A stretch of 64,000 nucleotides of DNA from Burkholderiaceae bacterium (GCA_022843955.1 JALHMQ010000008.1:120417-184416), one strand, 5' to 3'. Counted from the stretch's first letter, positions 34,729-45,690 are shown. Program-made: numbers and translations. Notes: generated by a model not told the origin, from the letters alone.

Positions 34729-37017
34729 ATGGTCTTGATCATCGAGCGCACGGCCGACGCCACGCGTCGCCGAGTTCGCCGCAGGCTGTGGTGGCTGCTC
34801 GCCTTCCTGCTGCTCGCCGCCACGCTCGTCATGGCACAAGCCGTGCGCGGGCAGCCGGCAAGCGAGTTCGATCGCAAGGTGGCGCGCGACCTGCGTGAAC
34901 ACGTTCGCGGGGACCGCCTTGGACGAGCCACCGAACGCAAGCCGCGCTGGATGCGCGAGTCGCGCGGCCGCAAGGAAGTCCAGGCCATCGTGGTGACCGA
35001 TGGCGGGGACAGGGCCTTGGCGGCTGTGCAGCGCTTTGTCGAGCGTGTGGGCGGCTCGGTGCTGGTGTGGCATTCGGTGATTCCAGCACTGACGGTGCAG
35101 GTGCCGGTCAACCGCCTTGAAGAACTGGCCGACCAGCGCGAGGTGGTGAGCGTGACCCCCAATCGAGAAACGCGCCGCTCGGCCAGCGTCCTGGAGTCGA
35201 TCACCGGAGCGCTCGCCGGCGTGCGCAGCAACAGCACCAAGACCTCGTACCTGGGACTCGATGGCAATGGCATCGGCATCGCCGTGCTCGACTCCGGTGT
35301 GATGTGGACGCATGAATCGTTCTACGACGAGTTGGGCTACACGCGTGTCGTACGCAACGTGAACATGCGGAACGCGTCGGTGTCGAGCTGGACGACGACC
35401 GGCAGCGTGCTGGCGCTGCGGCCGTACAGCGCTGCGCACCAAGCGTGGGAGAACGCGATCGCCAACGACAGCAATCTGTCGCCCGACCGGTTCGGCCACG
35501 GCACGCACGTTGCGGCGGTCGCGGCCGGCCGTGCGCGCTTCTTCTCAGCGCTCACGCCGGACACGACCGGCATCGCGCCGGGCGCTCGGGTGTACGACGT
35601 GAAGGTGCTGAGCGATGTCGGCGTTGGCACGCTCAGCGATGCGCTCGAGGGCATCCAGTGGGTGATCTACAACGCGAAGGATTACAACATCCGCGTGATG
35701 AACCTCAGCCTGTCGAGCAACTCGACCCAGAGCTGGGAGGTCGATCCGCTGTGCATGGCGGTGCGCTCGGCAGTGGCTTCCGGCATCACCGTGGTCGTCG
35801 CTGCCGGCAACTACGGTCTCTCGATCACCGGCAAGGAGGTTTTCGGGACGGTCGCTTCTCCTGGCAACGACCCGTCGGTGATCACGGTCGGTGCGGTCAA
35901 CTTCCAGGGCACCATCGGCCGCGGCGACGACGTCGTCACCAGGTTCAGCTCGCGCGGGCCGACCCGCGGCAGCCAAACCGTCAACGGCATCAAGCGGATC
36001 GACAACCTGCTCAAGCCCGACCTCGTTGCACCCGGCAACAGGATCATCAGCGCAGCGGCGACATCCGGCGACGGCACGCTGAAATGGAACCTGCTGGCCG
36101 CGATCAACTTTGCGACGATGGTGCAGTCCACCGGCATCACCGCGGTGCACGGCGAGACGCAGATGATGATGAGCGGCACCTCGATCGCCGCACCGTCGGT
36201 GGCCGGCGCGGTGGCACTGCTGCTGCAGGTCAACCCCGGCCTGACTCCGCCGCTGATCAAAGCCATCCTGCAGTACACCGCGCAACCGCTGCCCGGTCAC
36301 AGTCTGATCCAGCAGGGTGCCGGCGCGCTCAACCTTCACGGGGCGGTGGCTCTGGCGCGTGCATTGCGCACGGACATTGCTGGCGCCGTCGCGGCGGGCA
36401 CGATCCGCAGCGGCGACGCGCTGAACATCGCGCTGCTGCCGACACCGACTTCGACCATCAACGGCACGACTTTCAACTGGTCGCGTCTGGTGACCGTGGG
36501 CGGCAACCGGATCGTCACCGGCCCGGCGCTGTTCACCCGCTTTCAACCGATCTACGACGGCCGTCTCACCTGGGCCAACAACGTGGTGCGGCGGCGTGTG
36601 CCGCAGTTCTGGTCGGCCAGCGACATTCCGGCCAACTGGTACGTCTCCGGCTTCACCGACACCGCCCTTTCGTCGCAGGCGCTGATCACCTCTTCCGTCG
36701 TGAGGGCGGATTCGCTGGCCGGCATCAGCTCGAGCATCGGCAAGACCGGGATCTTCATCCTGACCGCGACGCTGTCTGGCTGGACGATCAACGGCAGCGG
36801 CGCCGTGCTTGGCAGCGGCATCACGTTATCAAGCGGCATCGTGATGAGCGAAGGCATCGTGATGAGCGAGGGCATCGTGATGAGCGAGGGCATCGTGATG
36901 AGCGAGGGCATTGTGATGAGCGAAGGCATCGTGATGAGTGAAGGGATCGTGTTGAGCGAGAGCGGTAGTGGTCCACGCGGAAGCTTCGACACCAGTGGCG
37001 CGTTGGCCGGCGAGTAG
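34729..37017 (+). CDS. Secreted S8 subtilisin-like serine protease with hexapeptide-repeat tail
   Basis: A 762-aa exported subtilase. An arginine-rich start and a hydrophobic core (LWWLLAFLLLAATLVMAQA) form the signal peptide. A prodomain with inhibitor-I9-like features precedes the catalytic domain, whose triad is D188 (AVLDSGV), H260 (GHGTHVAAVAAG) and S485 (MSGTSIAAPSVAGAVAL), with VVVAAGNYG for the oxyanion Asn. The C-terminus ends in tandem GIVMSE hexapeptides encoded by 18-bp repeats. I chose the ATG at 34729 (GTAGAGG upstream). Repeats of the type G-I-V-x-x-x occur in other bacterial subtilases; their role is unknown. Confidence 0.9.
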   Translation: MVLIIERTADATRRRVRRRLWWLLAFLLLAATLVMAQAVRGQPASEFDRKVARDLREHVRGDRLGRATERKPRWMRESRGRKEVQAIVVTDGGDRALAAVQRFVERVGGSVLVWHSVIPALTVQVPVNRLEELADQREVVSVTPNRETRRSASVLESITGALAGVRSNSTKTSYLGLDGNGIGIAVLDSGVMWTHESFYDELGYTRVVRNVNMRNASVSSWTTTGSVLALRPYSAAHQAWENAIANDSNLSPDRFGHGTHVAAVAAGRARFFSALTPDTTGIAPGARVYDVKVLSDVGVGTLSDALEGIQWVIYNAKDYNIRVMNLSLSSNSTQSWEVDPLCMAVRSAVASGITVVVAAGNYGLSITGKEVFGTVASPGNDPSVITVGAVNFQGTIGRGDDVVTRFSSRGPTRGSQTVNGIKRIDNLLKPDLVAPGNRIISAAATSGDGTLKWNLLAAINFATMVQSTGITAVHGETQMMMSGTSIAAPSVAGAVALLLQVNPGLTPPLIKAILQYTAQPLPGHSLIQQGAGALNLHGAVALARALRTDIAGAVAAGTIRSGDALNIALLPTPTSTINGTTFNWSRLVTVGGNRIVTGPALFTRFQPIYDGRLTWANNVVRRRVPQFWSASDIPANWYVSGFTDTALSSQALITSSVVRADSLAGISSSIGKTGIFILTATLSGWTINGSGAVLGSGITLSSGIVMSEGIVMSEGIVMSEGIVMSEGIVMSEGIVMSEGIVLSESGSGPRGSFDTSGALAGE
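36817..36960 (+). repeat. Eight 18-bp tandem repeats encoding GIVMSE hexapeptides
   Basis: Eight consecutive 18-bp units lie within the protease gene. The first is degenerate (GITLSS), units 2 to 7 encode GIVMSE with only synonymous changes, and the last reads GIVLSE. Another degenerate unit (GAVLGS) precedes at 36799-36816. Units 3, 4 and 5 are identical at DNA level, so the array probably changes copy number by slippage or recombination. Confidence 0.95.
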
Positions 37018-37095
37018 ATGCAGTTGCGGTCGCTGCCGGGCATCGTGGCCGGGCGGGGCCGAGACCCGAAGAGCCATGACTCGCCCGGAGACCCC

Positions 37096-39714
37096 ATGTC
37101 CAGACTCGCTTTGCTGCCCCCAGAGCCCGCACTGAAGACGCTGGAGCGGCCGCGGTCGCCGATCGCCCGCGTGAACCAGGCGCTGCTGTTCGACTACAAC
37201 GCCAAAGCCCGTGCGTTCTGGTGGACCATGGTGTCGCTTGGCGCTGCCACGCTCGCCTACGCGGCCGGGACGGTCGCCTCGCTGCCGCTTGCCAGCATCG
37301 GCGGGGTGCTGGGCGGCGTACTGATCGCGCTTGTCGCCGGGCTGTTCCCGGTCAAGATCGCGCGCACCAAGAACTCCTTCGTCGCTGGCGAGATCTTCAT
37401 TTTCTTCCTGCTGCTGGTGTACGGCCCGGCGGCCGCCGCGCTTGCAGCTGCGGCCGAGGCGTTCGCCGGCACCTACCGGTCGTCACGCCGGTTGAGCAGT
37501 TGGATCGGAAGTCCCACTGCGGCCGCGCTCTCCATCTTTCTGTGCGGCAGCGCCTACGAGTTCGCCTTGCAACAGCTGACGGCTGTCGGCTTCGGCCATC
37601 CGGCGCTCGGCATCTTGCTGCTCCTGATTGCGGCGCTGGCCTACTCGATCACCAGCAGCGTGCTGGTGACGACGGTGATGAAGCTGAAGGCTAACCAGCC
37701 TCTGGCGTTGGCGCGTTGGTTCACCGAGTTCGGCTGGTTCGGGCTGACCTATGTGGCCAATGCCTCGCTCGCAGCGCTGCTTCACATGTCGTTCCAGCAG
37801 TACGGCGTTGGTGTGCTGCTCGCGGCGGTGCCGGTGATTGCGCTGTTCCTGGCAGCGGTGCACTACTTCCTGGCGCAGCAGGAGGCTGCGGAGCGAGAGC
37901 GCCAGGCGCGTACCGAGGCAGCGGAGCGCGAAGGGGCCCAGGCGGCGCGCCACGTGCAGGAACTCGCGCGCAGCCAGAACCGATTCCACAGCGCGTTCTC
38001 GCACGCCTCGATCGGCATGGCCCTGGTGACCATCGACGGTCGGCTGGTGCAGGTCAATCGCTCGCTGTGCCAGATGCTTGGCTACGACGAGGCCGAACTG
38101 GTCCGCTGCAGCCTCATCGAGCTGATTGAGCTCGACGAGGGCATGTCGCTCGGCGACGAGCTCGCGCGGCTGTCCGAACGTCACATGGACACGCTTGCGG
38201 CCGAGGTGCGCGGCCGCCATCGGGAGGGTCGCGAGCTGTGGCTATCGCTGCATTGCGGGCTGTTCGACGACGCCTCGTCAAGCGAGCCCTGCCTGATCGT
38301 GCAGGTGCAGGACGTGACGGCCCGTCGCCGTGCAGAGTCGCGACTTCAGCACATCGCGTACCACGATGGCCTGACCGGCCTCGTCAATCGCATGCAGTTC
38401 AACGAGATGCTGAAGGCCTCGATCGAGCGCGCGCGCAGCGGTGCTCCGGGTATGCAGTTCGCGGTCCTGTTCCTCGACTTCGACCGATTCAAGCTGATCA
38501 ACGACTCGCTGGGCCACAGCGTAGGGGACCGCTTCCTGGTGGAGGTTGCGCAGCGGATCCAGTTGGTCGTTCGACCGACAGACGTGGTGGCGCGCCTGGG
38601 GGGCGACGAGTTCGCGGTGCTGCTGCTCAATCTGGAACGCGAGAGTGCCGCGCTTTCGCTTGCCGAGCGGCTGCAGCAGGTGGTGCGCAAGCCGATCGTC
38701 ATCGGTGACACCGAGATCGCCACCAGCGCCAGCATCGGCATCACGTTCAGCCACTTCGGCTACGCCACCTCAGAGGAGGTGCTGCGCGATGCCGACACTG
38801 CGATGTATCGCGCGAAGTCACTGGGTCGAGCGCGCTATGCAGTGTTCGAATCCGGGCTGCATGTCGACGTGTCGGACCGGCTGGCGCTGGAAAATGACCT
38901 GCGCCGCGCGATCGAGCAACGTCAGCTTTCGCTGGTGTTCCAGCCAATCGTGCGGCTGTCCGATCACAAGCTCATGGGCTTCGAGGCGCTGCTGCGCTGG
39001 CGCCACCCGGAGCGCGGCGACGTGTCGCCGGCGACCTTCGTGCCGATCGCCGAGGACAGCGGGCTGATCGGCCCGCTGACCGACTTCGTGCTGGCGCAGG
39101 CCTGCGCACAGCTGCGCGCGCTGCAGTTGCACTATCCGGCCGTCACGCCCCTGCGGATGCACGTGAACATCTCCGGCGAGGATCTGCAGGACACCTCGTT
39201 CGTCCAACGGGTGTCGTCGGCGCTGCAGGGCGCCGAACTGCAGCCGCACGACCTGACGCTGGAAATCACCGAAGGCATGCTGATGGAGCGCATCGACACC
39301 GCGCTGGAAACGCTGGTGCGCCTGCACCAGCTCGGCGTCGGACTGAGTGTGGATGACTTCGGGACAGGCTATTCGTCGCTGTCGTACCTGTCGTCGTTGC
39401 CGATCGGCAGCCTGAAGATCGATGCGTCGTTCGTACGACGCCTGCAGGCCGATGGAAAGGACTCGGAGATCGTGCGCGCCGTGATCCAGCTGGGCAGCGC
39501 GCTCGGCAAAGTGGTGATCGCCGAAGGGATCGAGACTCGCACACAGGCCGAACGGCTGCGCGAGCTGGGTTGCGAGATGGGGCAGGGCTACCTGCTGTCG
39601 CATCCGCTGCCCCCGTTGGATCTCACTGCGTTGCTCGAACTGCACAGCAGCGAGCTTGACGCACCCACGACGACGCTGCGCGAGATGCGCAGCACCTCCC
39701 TCTACTTGCACTGA
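37096..39714 (+). CDS. Membrane PAS-GGDEF-EAL cyclic di-GMP enzyme
   Basis: An 872-aa bifunctional-looking protein. About seven membrane helices (residues 35-290) form a sensory module. They are followed by a short coiled coil (EAAERERQARTEAAEREG) and a PAS domain (about 295-410). The diguanylate cyclase domain has GGDEF at 502-506 with an intact RxxD inhibitory site (RPTD) five residues before it. The EAL domain starts at 630 (EALLRW) and retains LEITEGML, SVDDFGTGYSSL, LKIDASF, IAEGIET and GQGYLLSHP. Both making and breaking of cyclic di-GMP look possible. It starts 78 bp after the protease stop, with GGAG upstream. Confidence 0.93.
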   Translation: MSRLALLPPEPALKTLERPRSPIARVNQALLFDYNAKARAFWWTMVSLGAATLAYAAGTVASLPLASIGGVLGGVLIALVAGLFPVKIARTKNSFVAGEIFIFFLLLVYGPAAAALAAAAEAFAGTYRSSRRLSSWIGSPTAAALSIFLCGSAYEFALQQLTAVGFGHPALGILLLLIAALAYSITSSVLVTTVMKLKANQPLALARWFTEFGWFGLTYVANASLAALLHMSFQQYGVGVLLAAVPVIALFLAAVHYFLAQQEAAERERQARTEAAEREGAQAARHVQELARSQNRFHSAFSHASIGMALVTIDGRLVQVNRSLCQMLGYDEAELVRCSLIELIELDEGMSLGDELARLSERHMDTLAAEVRGRHREGRELWLSLHCGLFDDASSSEPCLIVQVQDVTARRRAESRLQHIAYHDGLTGLVNRMQFNEMLKASIERARSGAPGMQFAVLFLDFDRFKLINDSLGHSVGDRFLVEVAQRIQLVVRPTDVVARLGGDEFAVLLLNLERESAALSLAERLQQVVRKPIVIGDTEIATSASIGITFSHFGYATSEEVLRDADTAMYRAKSLGRARYAVFESGLHVDVSDRLALENDLRRAIEQRQLSLVFQPIVRLSDHKLMGFEALLRWRHPERGDVSPATFVPIAEDSGLIGPLTDFVLAQACAQLRALQLHYPAVTPLRMHVNISGEDLQDTSFVQRVSSALQGAELQPHDLTLEITEGMLMERIDTALETLVRLHQLGVGLSVDDFGTGYSSLSYLSSLPIGSLKIDASFVRRLQADGKDSEIVRAVIQLGSALGKVVIAEGIETRTQAERLRELGCEMGQGYLLSHPLPPLDLTALLELHSSELDAPTTTLREMRSTSLYLH

Positions 39715-39752
39715 CCGAATCGGGCTCTGCAGGCTATTGCAGGCGCTCCGCG

Positions 39753-42629
39753 CTACGCGGGCGGCAATCGACTCCGCTGCTCCCGCACCTTGTCAAGCGT
39801 GGCGGCGAAGCTCGCCAGACGCTGCTTTTCCTGATCAACCACGACGGCCGGGGCACGCGCGACGAAGCCTTCATTGGCGAGCTTGGCCTGCGCTTTGCCG
39901 ATCTCGCCTTCGAGCCGTGCGATCTCCTTGGCCAGACGATCACGCTCGGCGGCGACATCGACCTCGATCTGAAGCATGAGTCGGTAGTCGTCGACCACGT
40001 TGATCGGCGCGGCAGCGCCGCCATCGGCGCCGCCCAGATCGGCCACCGGTTTGACCTCGGTGAGCTTGGCCAGCGCCGCCAGGTACGGCGCGAATCGCTG
40101 CATCGGTTCAACCGGACCTTGCACCACCAGGGGCACGCGCTTGTCGGGTCCGAGCTTCATCTCGCCGCGCAGGGTGCGGCAGCTGTCGATCACGCGCTTG
40201 AGCAGGGCCACTTCGGCGTCAGCTGCGGCGTCGATCTTCTCGGGCTGGCTTTGCGGGTACGGTTGCAGCATCACCGAGGCTTCGTCGCCTGCTTGGCGCT
40301 TGCCGGCGACGACCGAGACCGTCTGCCACAGCTCCTCGGTGATGAACGGGATGATCGGGTGCGCCAGGCGCAGCAGCGCCTCGAGCACGCGCACCAGCGT
40401 GCGGCGCGTGCCGCGCTGCTGGGCGTCGTTACCCTGGCGCAACTGCACCTTGGTGAGTTCGATGTACCAGTCGCAGTACTCGTTCCACGCAAAGCTGTAG
40501 ATCGCGTTGGCGACGTTGTCGAGCCGGTACTCGGCGAAGCCTGCCGCCACCGCCGCTTCGGTGCGCTGCAGTTCGCCGATGATCCAGCGGTCCACCGCCG
40601 ACAGTTCAACCGGCAACGACTCGTCGGTGCCGCAGTCCTTGCCGGTGGTATTCATCAGCACATAGGCACTGGCGTTCCACAGCTTGTTGCAGAAGTTGCG
40701 ATAGCCCTCGCAGCGCTTCAGATCGAAGTTGACGTTGCGGCCGAGCGAGGCATAGGCGGCCATCGTGAAGCGCAGCGCATCGGCGCCGTAGGCGGCAATG
40801 CCTTCCGGGAAATGCTTGCGCACCTTGGCGGCGACCTTCGGCGCATCTTCTGGCTTGCGCAGGCCGCTGGTGTTCTTCTTCACCAGCGCCTCCAGGTCGA
40901 TGCCGTCGAGGATGTCGAGCGGGTCGAGCGTATTGCCCTCGCTCTTGCTCATCTTGCGGCCCTCGGCATCGCGGATCAGGCCGTGGATGTAGACGTCCTT
41001 GAACGGCACGCGGCCGGTGAAATGGGTCGTCATCATCACCATGCGCGCGACCCAGAAGAAGATGATGTCGTAGCCGGTCACGAGCACCGTGGACGGCAGG
41101 TACAGGTCGTATGCGGCCTGGTCGTCTCCCTGTGGGTCGGGCCAGCCGAGGGTGGAGAAGGGCACCATCGCACTCGAATACCAGGTGTCGAGCACGTCGG
41201 GGTCGCGCGTCAGCGCCACACCTTTACCGGCCTGTGCCTGCGCCTCGGCCTCGCTGCGCGCCACGTAGACCTTGCCGGCGGCGTCGTACCAGGCCGGAAT
41301 CTGGTGGCCCCACCACAACTGGCGCGAGATGCACCAGTCCTGGATGTTCTCCAGCCAGTGTCTGTAGGTGGTGTTCCACTGCTCGGGAAAGATGCGCACG
41401 TCGCCGCGCTCGACCACATCGAGGGCGACCTGCGCGATCGACTTGCCGGGATTGAGGGTGGCCAGATGGGGCAGATCGGGCGCCGGCTTGCTCATCGCCA
41501 TGTACCACTGCTCGGAGAGCATCGGCTCGACCACCTCGCCGGTGCGGGCGCAGCGCGGCACCGTCATCTTGTGCGGCTTCTCGCTGACCAGCAGGCCTGC
41601 CTCGCGCAGATCGTCCAGCACGCGCTTGCGCGCGACGTAACGGTCGAGGCCGCGATACTTCGCGGGTGCGTTGTCGTTGACCGTCGCGGTGAGGGTGAAA
41701 ATCGAGATCGGCGTGAGGTTGTGGCGCTGCCCGACGGCAAAGTCGTTGGCGTCGTGCGCCGGCGTGATCTTGACCACGCCGGTACCGAACTCGCGGTCCA
41801 CCATGCTGTCCGCGATCACCGGGATCGCGCGGTCGCACAGCGGCAGCTGGACCGTCTTGCCGACCAGGTGGCGATAGCGCTCATCCTCCGGATGCACGGC
41901 GACCGCGACGTCGCCCAGCATCGTCTCTGGCCGCGTGGTGGCGACGACCACACCGTCGCTGCCATCCGCTCCCGGATAGCGGATCTGCCACAGCCGGCCG
42001 TCTTCCTCCTCGCTCTCGACTTCGAGGTCCGACACCGCGGTCTGCAGCTTCGGATCCCAGTTGACGAGCCGCTTGCCGCGATAGATGAGACCTTGCTCGT
42101 ACAGCCGCACGAAGGTCTCCACCACCACCTTCGACAGCTTGTCGTCCATCGTGAAGTAGGTGCGATTCCAGTCGACCGAATCGCCCAGTCGCCGCATCTG
42201 CCCGAGGATCGCGCCGCCGGAATACTCCTTCCAGTCCCACACGTGCTTGATGAACGCCTCGCGGCCGATCTTCTTGCGGTCAACGCCGCCGGCCTCCAGT
42301 TGCCGCTCGACCACGATCTGCGTGGCAATGCCCGCGTGGTCGGTGCCCGGCACCCACAGCGTGTTGAAGCCGCGCATCCGGTGATAGCGCGTCAACGCAT
42401 CGATGATCGAGTGGTTGAACGCATGGCCCATGTGCAGCCGGCCGGTCACGTTCGGCGGCGGCAACTGGCTCGAGAACGACGGGCGCGCCGGATCGGTGCC
42501 GGCGCTGAAGTAGCCGCGGTCTTCCCACACGGGCGCCCAGTGGCGCTCGATCGCCGCGGGTTCAAAAGACTTGGCGAGACCGCTGGCGGGCGGTTGCGTG
42601 GTCGGGGAAGGTTGCTCAGCGGTCGTCAT
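39753..42629 (-). CDS. valS: Valyl-tRNA synthetase
   Basis: A 958-aa class I synthetase. Class signatures are [18 protein letters not shown] near residue 57 and [18 protein letters not shown] near 550. The editing domain includes [19 protein letters not shown]. The C-terminal coiled-coil arm ([20 protein letters not shown]) is present, so the protein is complete. A long antisense open frame covers most of it and is a compositional shadow. It diverges from the metalloprotease gene. Confidence 0.97.
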   Translation of the reverse strand: MTTAEQPSPTTQPPASGLAKSFEPAAIERHWAPVWEDRGYFSAGTDPARPSFSSQLPPPNVTGRLHMGHAFNHSIIDALTRYHRMRGFNTLWVPGTDHAGIATQIVVERQLEAGGVDRKKIGREAFIKHVWDWKEYSGGAILGQMRRLGDSVDWNRTYFTMDDKLSKVVVETFVRLYEQGLIYRGKRLVNWDPKLQTAVSDLEVESEEEDGRLWQIRYPGADGSDGVVVATTRPETMLGDVAVAVHPEDERYRHLVGKTVQLPLCDRAIPVIADSMVDREFGTGVVKITPAHDANDFAVGQRHNLTPISIFTLTATVNDNAPAKYRGLDRYVARKRVLDDLREAGLLVSEKPHKMTVPRCARTGEVVEPMLSEQWYMAMSKPAPDLPHLATLNPGKSIAQVALDVVERGDVRIFPEQWNTTYRHWLENIQDWCISRQLWWGHQIPAWYDAAGKVYVARSEAEAQAQAGKGVALTRDPDVLDTWYSSAMVPFSTLGWPDPQGDDQAAYDLYLPSTVLVTGYDIIFFWVARMVMMTTHFTGRVPFKDVYIHGLIRDAEGRKMSKSEGNTLDPLDILDGIDLEALVKKNTSGLRKPEDAPKVAAKVRKHFPEGIAAYGADALRFTMAAYASLGRNVNFDLKRCEGYRNFCNKLWNASAYVLMNTTGKDCGTDESLPVELSAVDRWIIGELQRTEAAVAAGFAEYRLDNVANAIYSFAWNEYCDWYIELTKVQLRQGNDAQQRGTRRTLVRVLEALLRLAHPIIPFITEELWQTVSVVAGKRQAGDEASVMLQPYPQSQPEKIDAAADAEVALLKRVIDSCRTLRGEMKLGPDKRVPLVVQGPVEPMQRFAPYLAALAKLTEVKPVADLGGADGGAAAPINVVDDYRLMLQIEVDVAAERDRLAKEIARLEGEIGKAQAKLANEGFVARAPAVVVDQEKQRLASFAATLDKVREQRSRLPPA

Positions 42630-42735
42630 CGTTCCAACGGTCGTTCGTCACATTAATGCGGCGGTCTGTCGCACAAGACCCGAATTTTAGGCGACGAAGC
42701 TTGTAGTCTTGCGCCCCTGTCTTACGGGGGTCCGG

Positions 42736-45591
42736 ATGGTATTGCTGCAAAAACTTCAATCGACGGCGCCTGCGTCGCTTCGCCTGTGTCTCATCGCTGC
42801 CGCCGTGGCGCTCACCAGTGCGTGTGCCACGACGACCGCGAACGCCCCCGAGTCTCCTGCCGCCGTGAGCGGTGCCTCGGCCGCGACCACCACGGCCAAG
42901 CCGGTGACGCCGCCCGCTGCCGCGCCGGGCGCAGCCGCCGTCCGACCCGCGGTGCCGGGAGCGCCGAATCCTGCGCAAGCAGCCGCCGCACCGCGGCCCG
43001 GCGAGCCGCCGCCCTTGCGCCCGTTCGTCGATGTCGTCAAGGACGCAAAGGAGTTCAAGGGCTTCCTTTCCGTATGGCAGAAGGAAGAGCGCACCTGGCT
43101 CGAGATCCGTGCCGATCAGCTCGACCAGCCGTTCTACTTCACGCATGCCAACGCCAGTGGCCTGGGCCAGGGCTTCTTCCTGCCGGGACTGCTCGGACCC
43201 GAGCAGGTGGTGGTGTTCAAGCGGATCGGCAACGGCATCCAACTGATCGCCAAGAACCTGCGCGTGCGCGCACCCGCCGGCTCGCCGCTGGAAGCTGCGG
43301 TGCGCGAAAGCTATTCGGACAGCCTGCTGGCAGCCGCGCCGGTGGTCTCGGCAGCGCATCCGGAGCGCAAGTCGTTCCTGGTGGATGCAGGCGCCCTGCT
43401 GGCCGGAGATATCGCGGGCGCGCAGACCGCCTTGGAAGCCACGTTCCGCCTGGCCTACGGTCATGATCGCGGCAACAGTTCGATCGAGCGGGTGCGTGCG
43501 ACCGACGAGGGGACCTTCATTACCGTGCGCTCGCACTTCGCGGTGCCCAAGCTGCCGGCGCCGCCCGTGACGCCGCCGCCCCCCGGCGTGCCGATGCCCA
43601 GTACGCCGAGCGCGCTGCCCGATGGCCGCAGCCTGTTCCTGTCGTTCACCTACACGCTGGCGCCGCTGCCAGCGGAGCCGATGAAGCCGAGGCTGGCGGA
43701 CCAGCGGGTCGGCAACTTCACCACGGCGTTCTGGGACTTCGCCCAGACTGGCCGGGGCGACGCGCGCACCCACTTCGTCGAGCGCTGGCGCCTGGAGAAG
43801 AAGGACCCGGCCGCTGCGGTCGCGGAGCCCAAGCAGCCGATCCTGGTGTGGATGGACAAGAACATCCCCGAGGAGTACCGCGAGGCAGTCAAGAGCGGCA
43901 TCCTCGAGTGGAACAAGGCGTTCGAGCAGGTCGGCTTCAGCAACGCCATCGTGGTGAAGCAGCAGCCGGCCGATGCCGATTGGAGCACGGTCGACGGCAC
44001 CCGCCATCTGGCGGTGCGCTGGTTCGCGATGCAGGGGCCGGGCGCTGTCGCCGTCGGCCCGAGCCAGGCCGATCCGCGCACCGGCGAGATCCTGCGCGGC
44101 GCCGCCATCATTCCGCAGAACTGGCTGCGCTTCACCAATGGCTTCCTGCGTGATCAGGAACCGCGCCTGGCCGGTGCCACCGGACTGGAGCAGTTCAATG
44201 CACCGCAAGGCGGACTCGCCGCGCAGTCGCTGGCCGACCTGCTCGAAGGCCGCCAGTGCAGCTACTCGCTCGATGCGCTCGAGCAAGCTGCGTTCGGCTT
44301 CGAGGTGCTGGCATCGCGCGGCGAGTTCGCGCCGGGCAGTCCGCAGGCGCAGCGCTTTGTTTCCAACGCGCTCAAGGACGTGGTGATGCACGAAGTCGGC
44401 CACGCGCTTGGCCTGCGCCACAACTTCCGCGGCTCCACCGGCATCAAGTTCGAGCAATTGCGCGATGCCGCGTTCACCGCGCAGCGCGGCATCTCCAATT
44501 CGGTGATGGACTACAACGGCTTCAACATCCCGCTGGAGAACGAGAACATTGCCGACTACAGCCAGACCACCCTGGGCGCCTACGACTACTGGGCGATCGA
44601 GTACGCCTACCGGCCGCTGCCGACCGAGGCCGAAGCAGCGGAACTGGCCAAGATCGCCGCGCGATCGGCCACCGATCCGAACCTCGCGTACGCCACCGAC
44701 GAAGACGTGATCCCGGCACTTGGCGGCGCCATCGATCCGCTCATCAATCAGTTCGACCTCGGTGCCGAACCGATGAACCACTATCGGCGCAACTTTGCGC
44801 TGGCGCGCGAACTGTGGGCTCGCACGCAGAAGCGCCAGCTGGCCGATGGCGAGAGCTTCGCGCTGTACCGGCGCAACCTGCAGCGTGGCCTGGGCCAGTT
44901 TGCCGGCGCGGTTTCGCCGCTGGCGAAGTACGTGGGCGGTGTCTATACGTCGCGCCAGGTGGCGGGCAAGGATGTCACCGCGCTGATGACGCCGGTACCG
45001 GCGGCGCTACAGCGCGAGGCGCTCGACCTGCTGCTGCGCGAAGTGTTCTCGGCCGAGAGCTTTCGCTTCGATCCATCGTTCATGAGCAAGCTCGGCGTCG
45101 ATCACCTCGACCGACTCGGCAATCCGAGTGCGCCCGTCCTCAACACGGACTTCAGCCTGGCCAACGGTGTGCTCGGCATGCAGCGCGCGGCCCTCGACCA
45201 GCTGATGGGCGACGGCGTCGCGGCGCGCCTGGCCGATGCCGAGAGCAAGGTCGCCAATCGCAAGCAACTGTTGTCGCTGGCCGAGGTGCATGGCCGGATC
45301 ACCGACAGCGTCTGGAGCGAGCTGAAATCGGGTGGAGAGATCGACAGCCTGCGCCGAAACCTGCAGCGCGAGCACGCTCGCCGCGTCGCCCTCGGGCTGG
45401 TGCGGCCGTCGTCCGCGGTGGCAGCCGATGTTCGGGCGGTCAACCGGCAGGTGGCGCTCAGGCTGCGGTCCGACATCCAGCGCGCGCTGACCAGCACCAG
45501 GACGCCGGCGATGACGCGCGCCCACCTGGCGGAGACGGCGGGGCTGCTTGACGATGCCCTCAAGGCATCGATGGTCAAGCAGGGCGTCTGA
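42736..45591 (+). CDS. Exported zinc metalloprotease (DUF5117/DUF4953 type)
   Basis: A 951-aa probable lipoprotein peptidase. The signal peptide ends in the lipobox LTSAC (Cys about 30), followed by a long Ala/Pro/Thr-rich linker. A DUF5117-type domain spans roughly residues 100-430. The zinc motif H552-E-V-G-H-A-L-G-L-R-H has the extended HExxHxxGxxH form of metzincin-like enzymes. A DUF4953-type C-terminal domain completes the protein. The ATG at 42736 follows GGGGGTCC. Substrates are unknown; such proteins are common in envelope-remodelling contexts. Confidence 0.88.
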   Translation: MVLLQKLQSTAPASLRLCLIAAAVALTSACATTTANAPESPAAVSGASAATTTAKPVTPPAAAPGAAAVRPAVPGAPNPAQAAAAPRPGEPPPLRPFVDVVKDAKEFKGFLSVWQKEERTWLEIRADQLDQPFYFTHANASGLGQGFFLPGLLGPEQVVVFKRIGNGIQLIAKNLRVRAPAGSPLEAAVRESYSDSLLAAAPVVSAAHPERKSFLVDAGALLAGDIAGAQTALEATFRLAYGHDRGNSSIERVRATDEGTFITVRSHFAVPKLPAPPVTPPPPGVPMPSTPSALPDGRSLFLSFTYTLAPLPAEPMKPRLADQRVGNFTTAFWDFAQTGRGDARTHFVERWRLEKKDPAAAVAEPKQPILVWMDKNIPEEYREAVKSGILEWNKAFEQVGFSNAIVVKQQPADADWSTVDGTRHLAVRWFAMQGPGAVAVGPSQADPRTGEILRGAAIIPQNWLRFTNGFLRDQEPRLAGATGLEQFNAPQGGLAAQSLADLLEGRQCSYSLDALEQAAFGFEVLASRGEFAPGSPQAQRFVSNALKDVVMHEVGHALGLRHNFRGSTGIKFEQLRDAAFTAQRGISNSVMDYNGFNIPLENENIADYSQTTLGAYDYWAIEYAYRPLPTEAEAAELAKIAARSATDPNLAYATDEDVIPALGGAIDPLINQFDLGAEPMNHYRRNFALARELWARTQKRQLADGESFALYRRNLQRGLGQFAGAVSPLAKYVGGVYTSRQVAGKDVTALMTPVPAALQREALDLLLREVFSAESFRFDPSFMSKLGVDHLDRLGNPSAPVLNTDFSLANGVLGMQRAALDQLMGDGVAARLADAESKVANRKQLLSLAEVHGRITDSVWSELKSGGEIDSLRRNLQREHARRVALGLVRPSSAVAADVRAVNRQVALRLRSDIQRALTSTRTPAMTRAHLAETAGLLDDALKASMVKQGV

Positions 45592-45616
45592 CGCAGCGAT
45601 ACCGCAGCAACCAAGG

Positions 45617-45641
45617 AAACGGGCGACGCTGTCGCCCGTTT
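45617..45641. terminator. Bidirectional terminator between metalloprotease and DUF2486-like gene
   Basis: An 11-bp perfect stem (45617-45627 with 45631-45641) has a three-base loop. It is A-rich on one flank and T-rich on the other, so it can terminate both the plus-strand protease transcript and the minus-strand holC unit. Confidence 0.8.
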
Positions 45642-45690
45642 TCGTTTCTCGAACTATCTTGCTGCTGCAAGGCGCTGCGCCCGCAGCGCT

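Noticed and set aside
40119..42656. 845-codon plus-strand open frame opposite valS
   Set aside because: It is the reverse complement of a complete ValS with HMGH and KMSKS motifs and has low-complexity composition.
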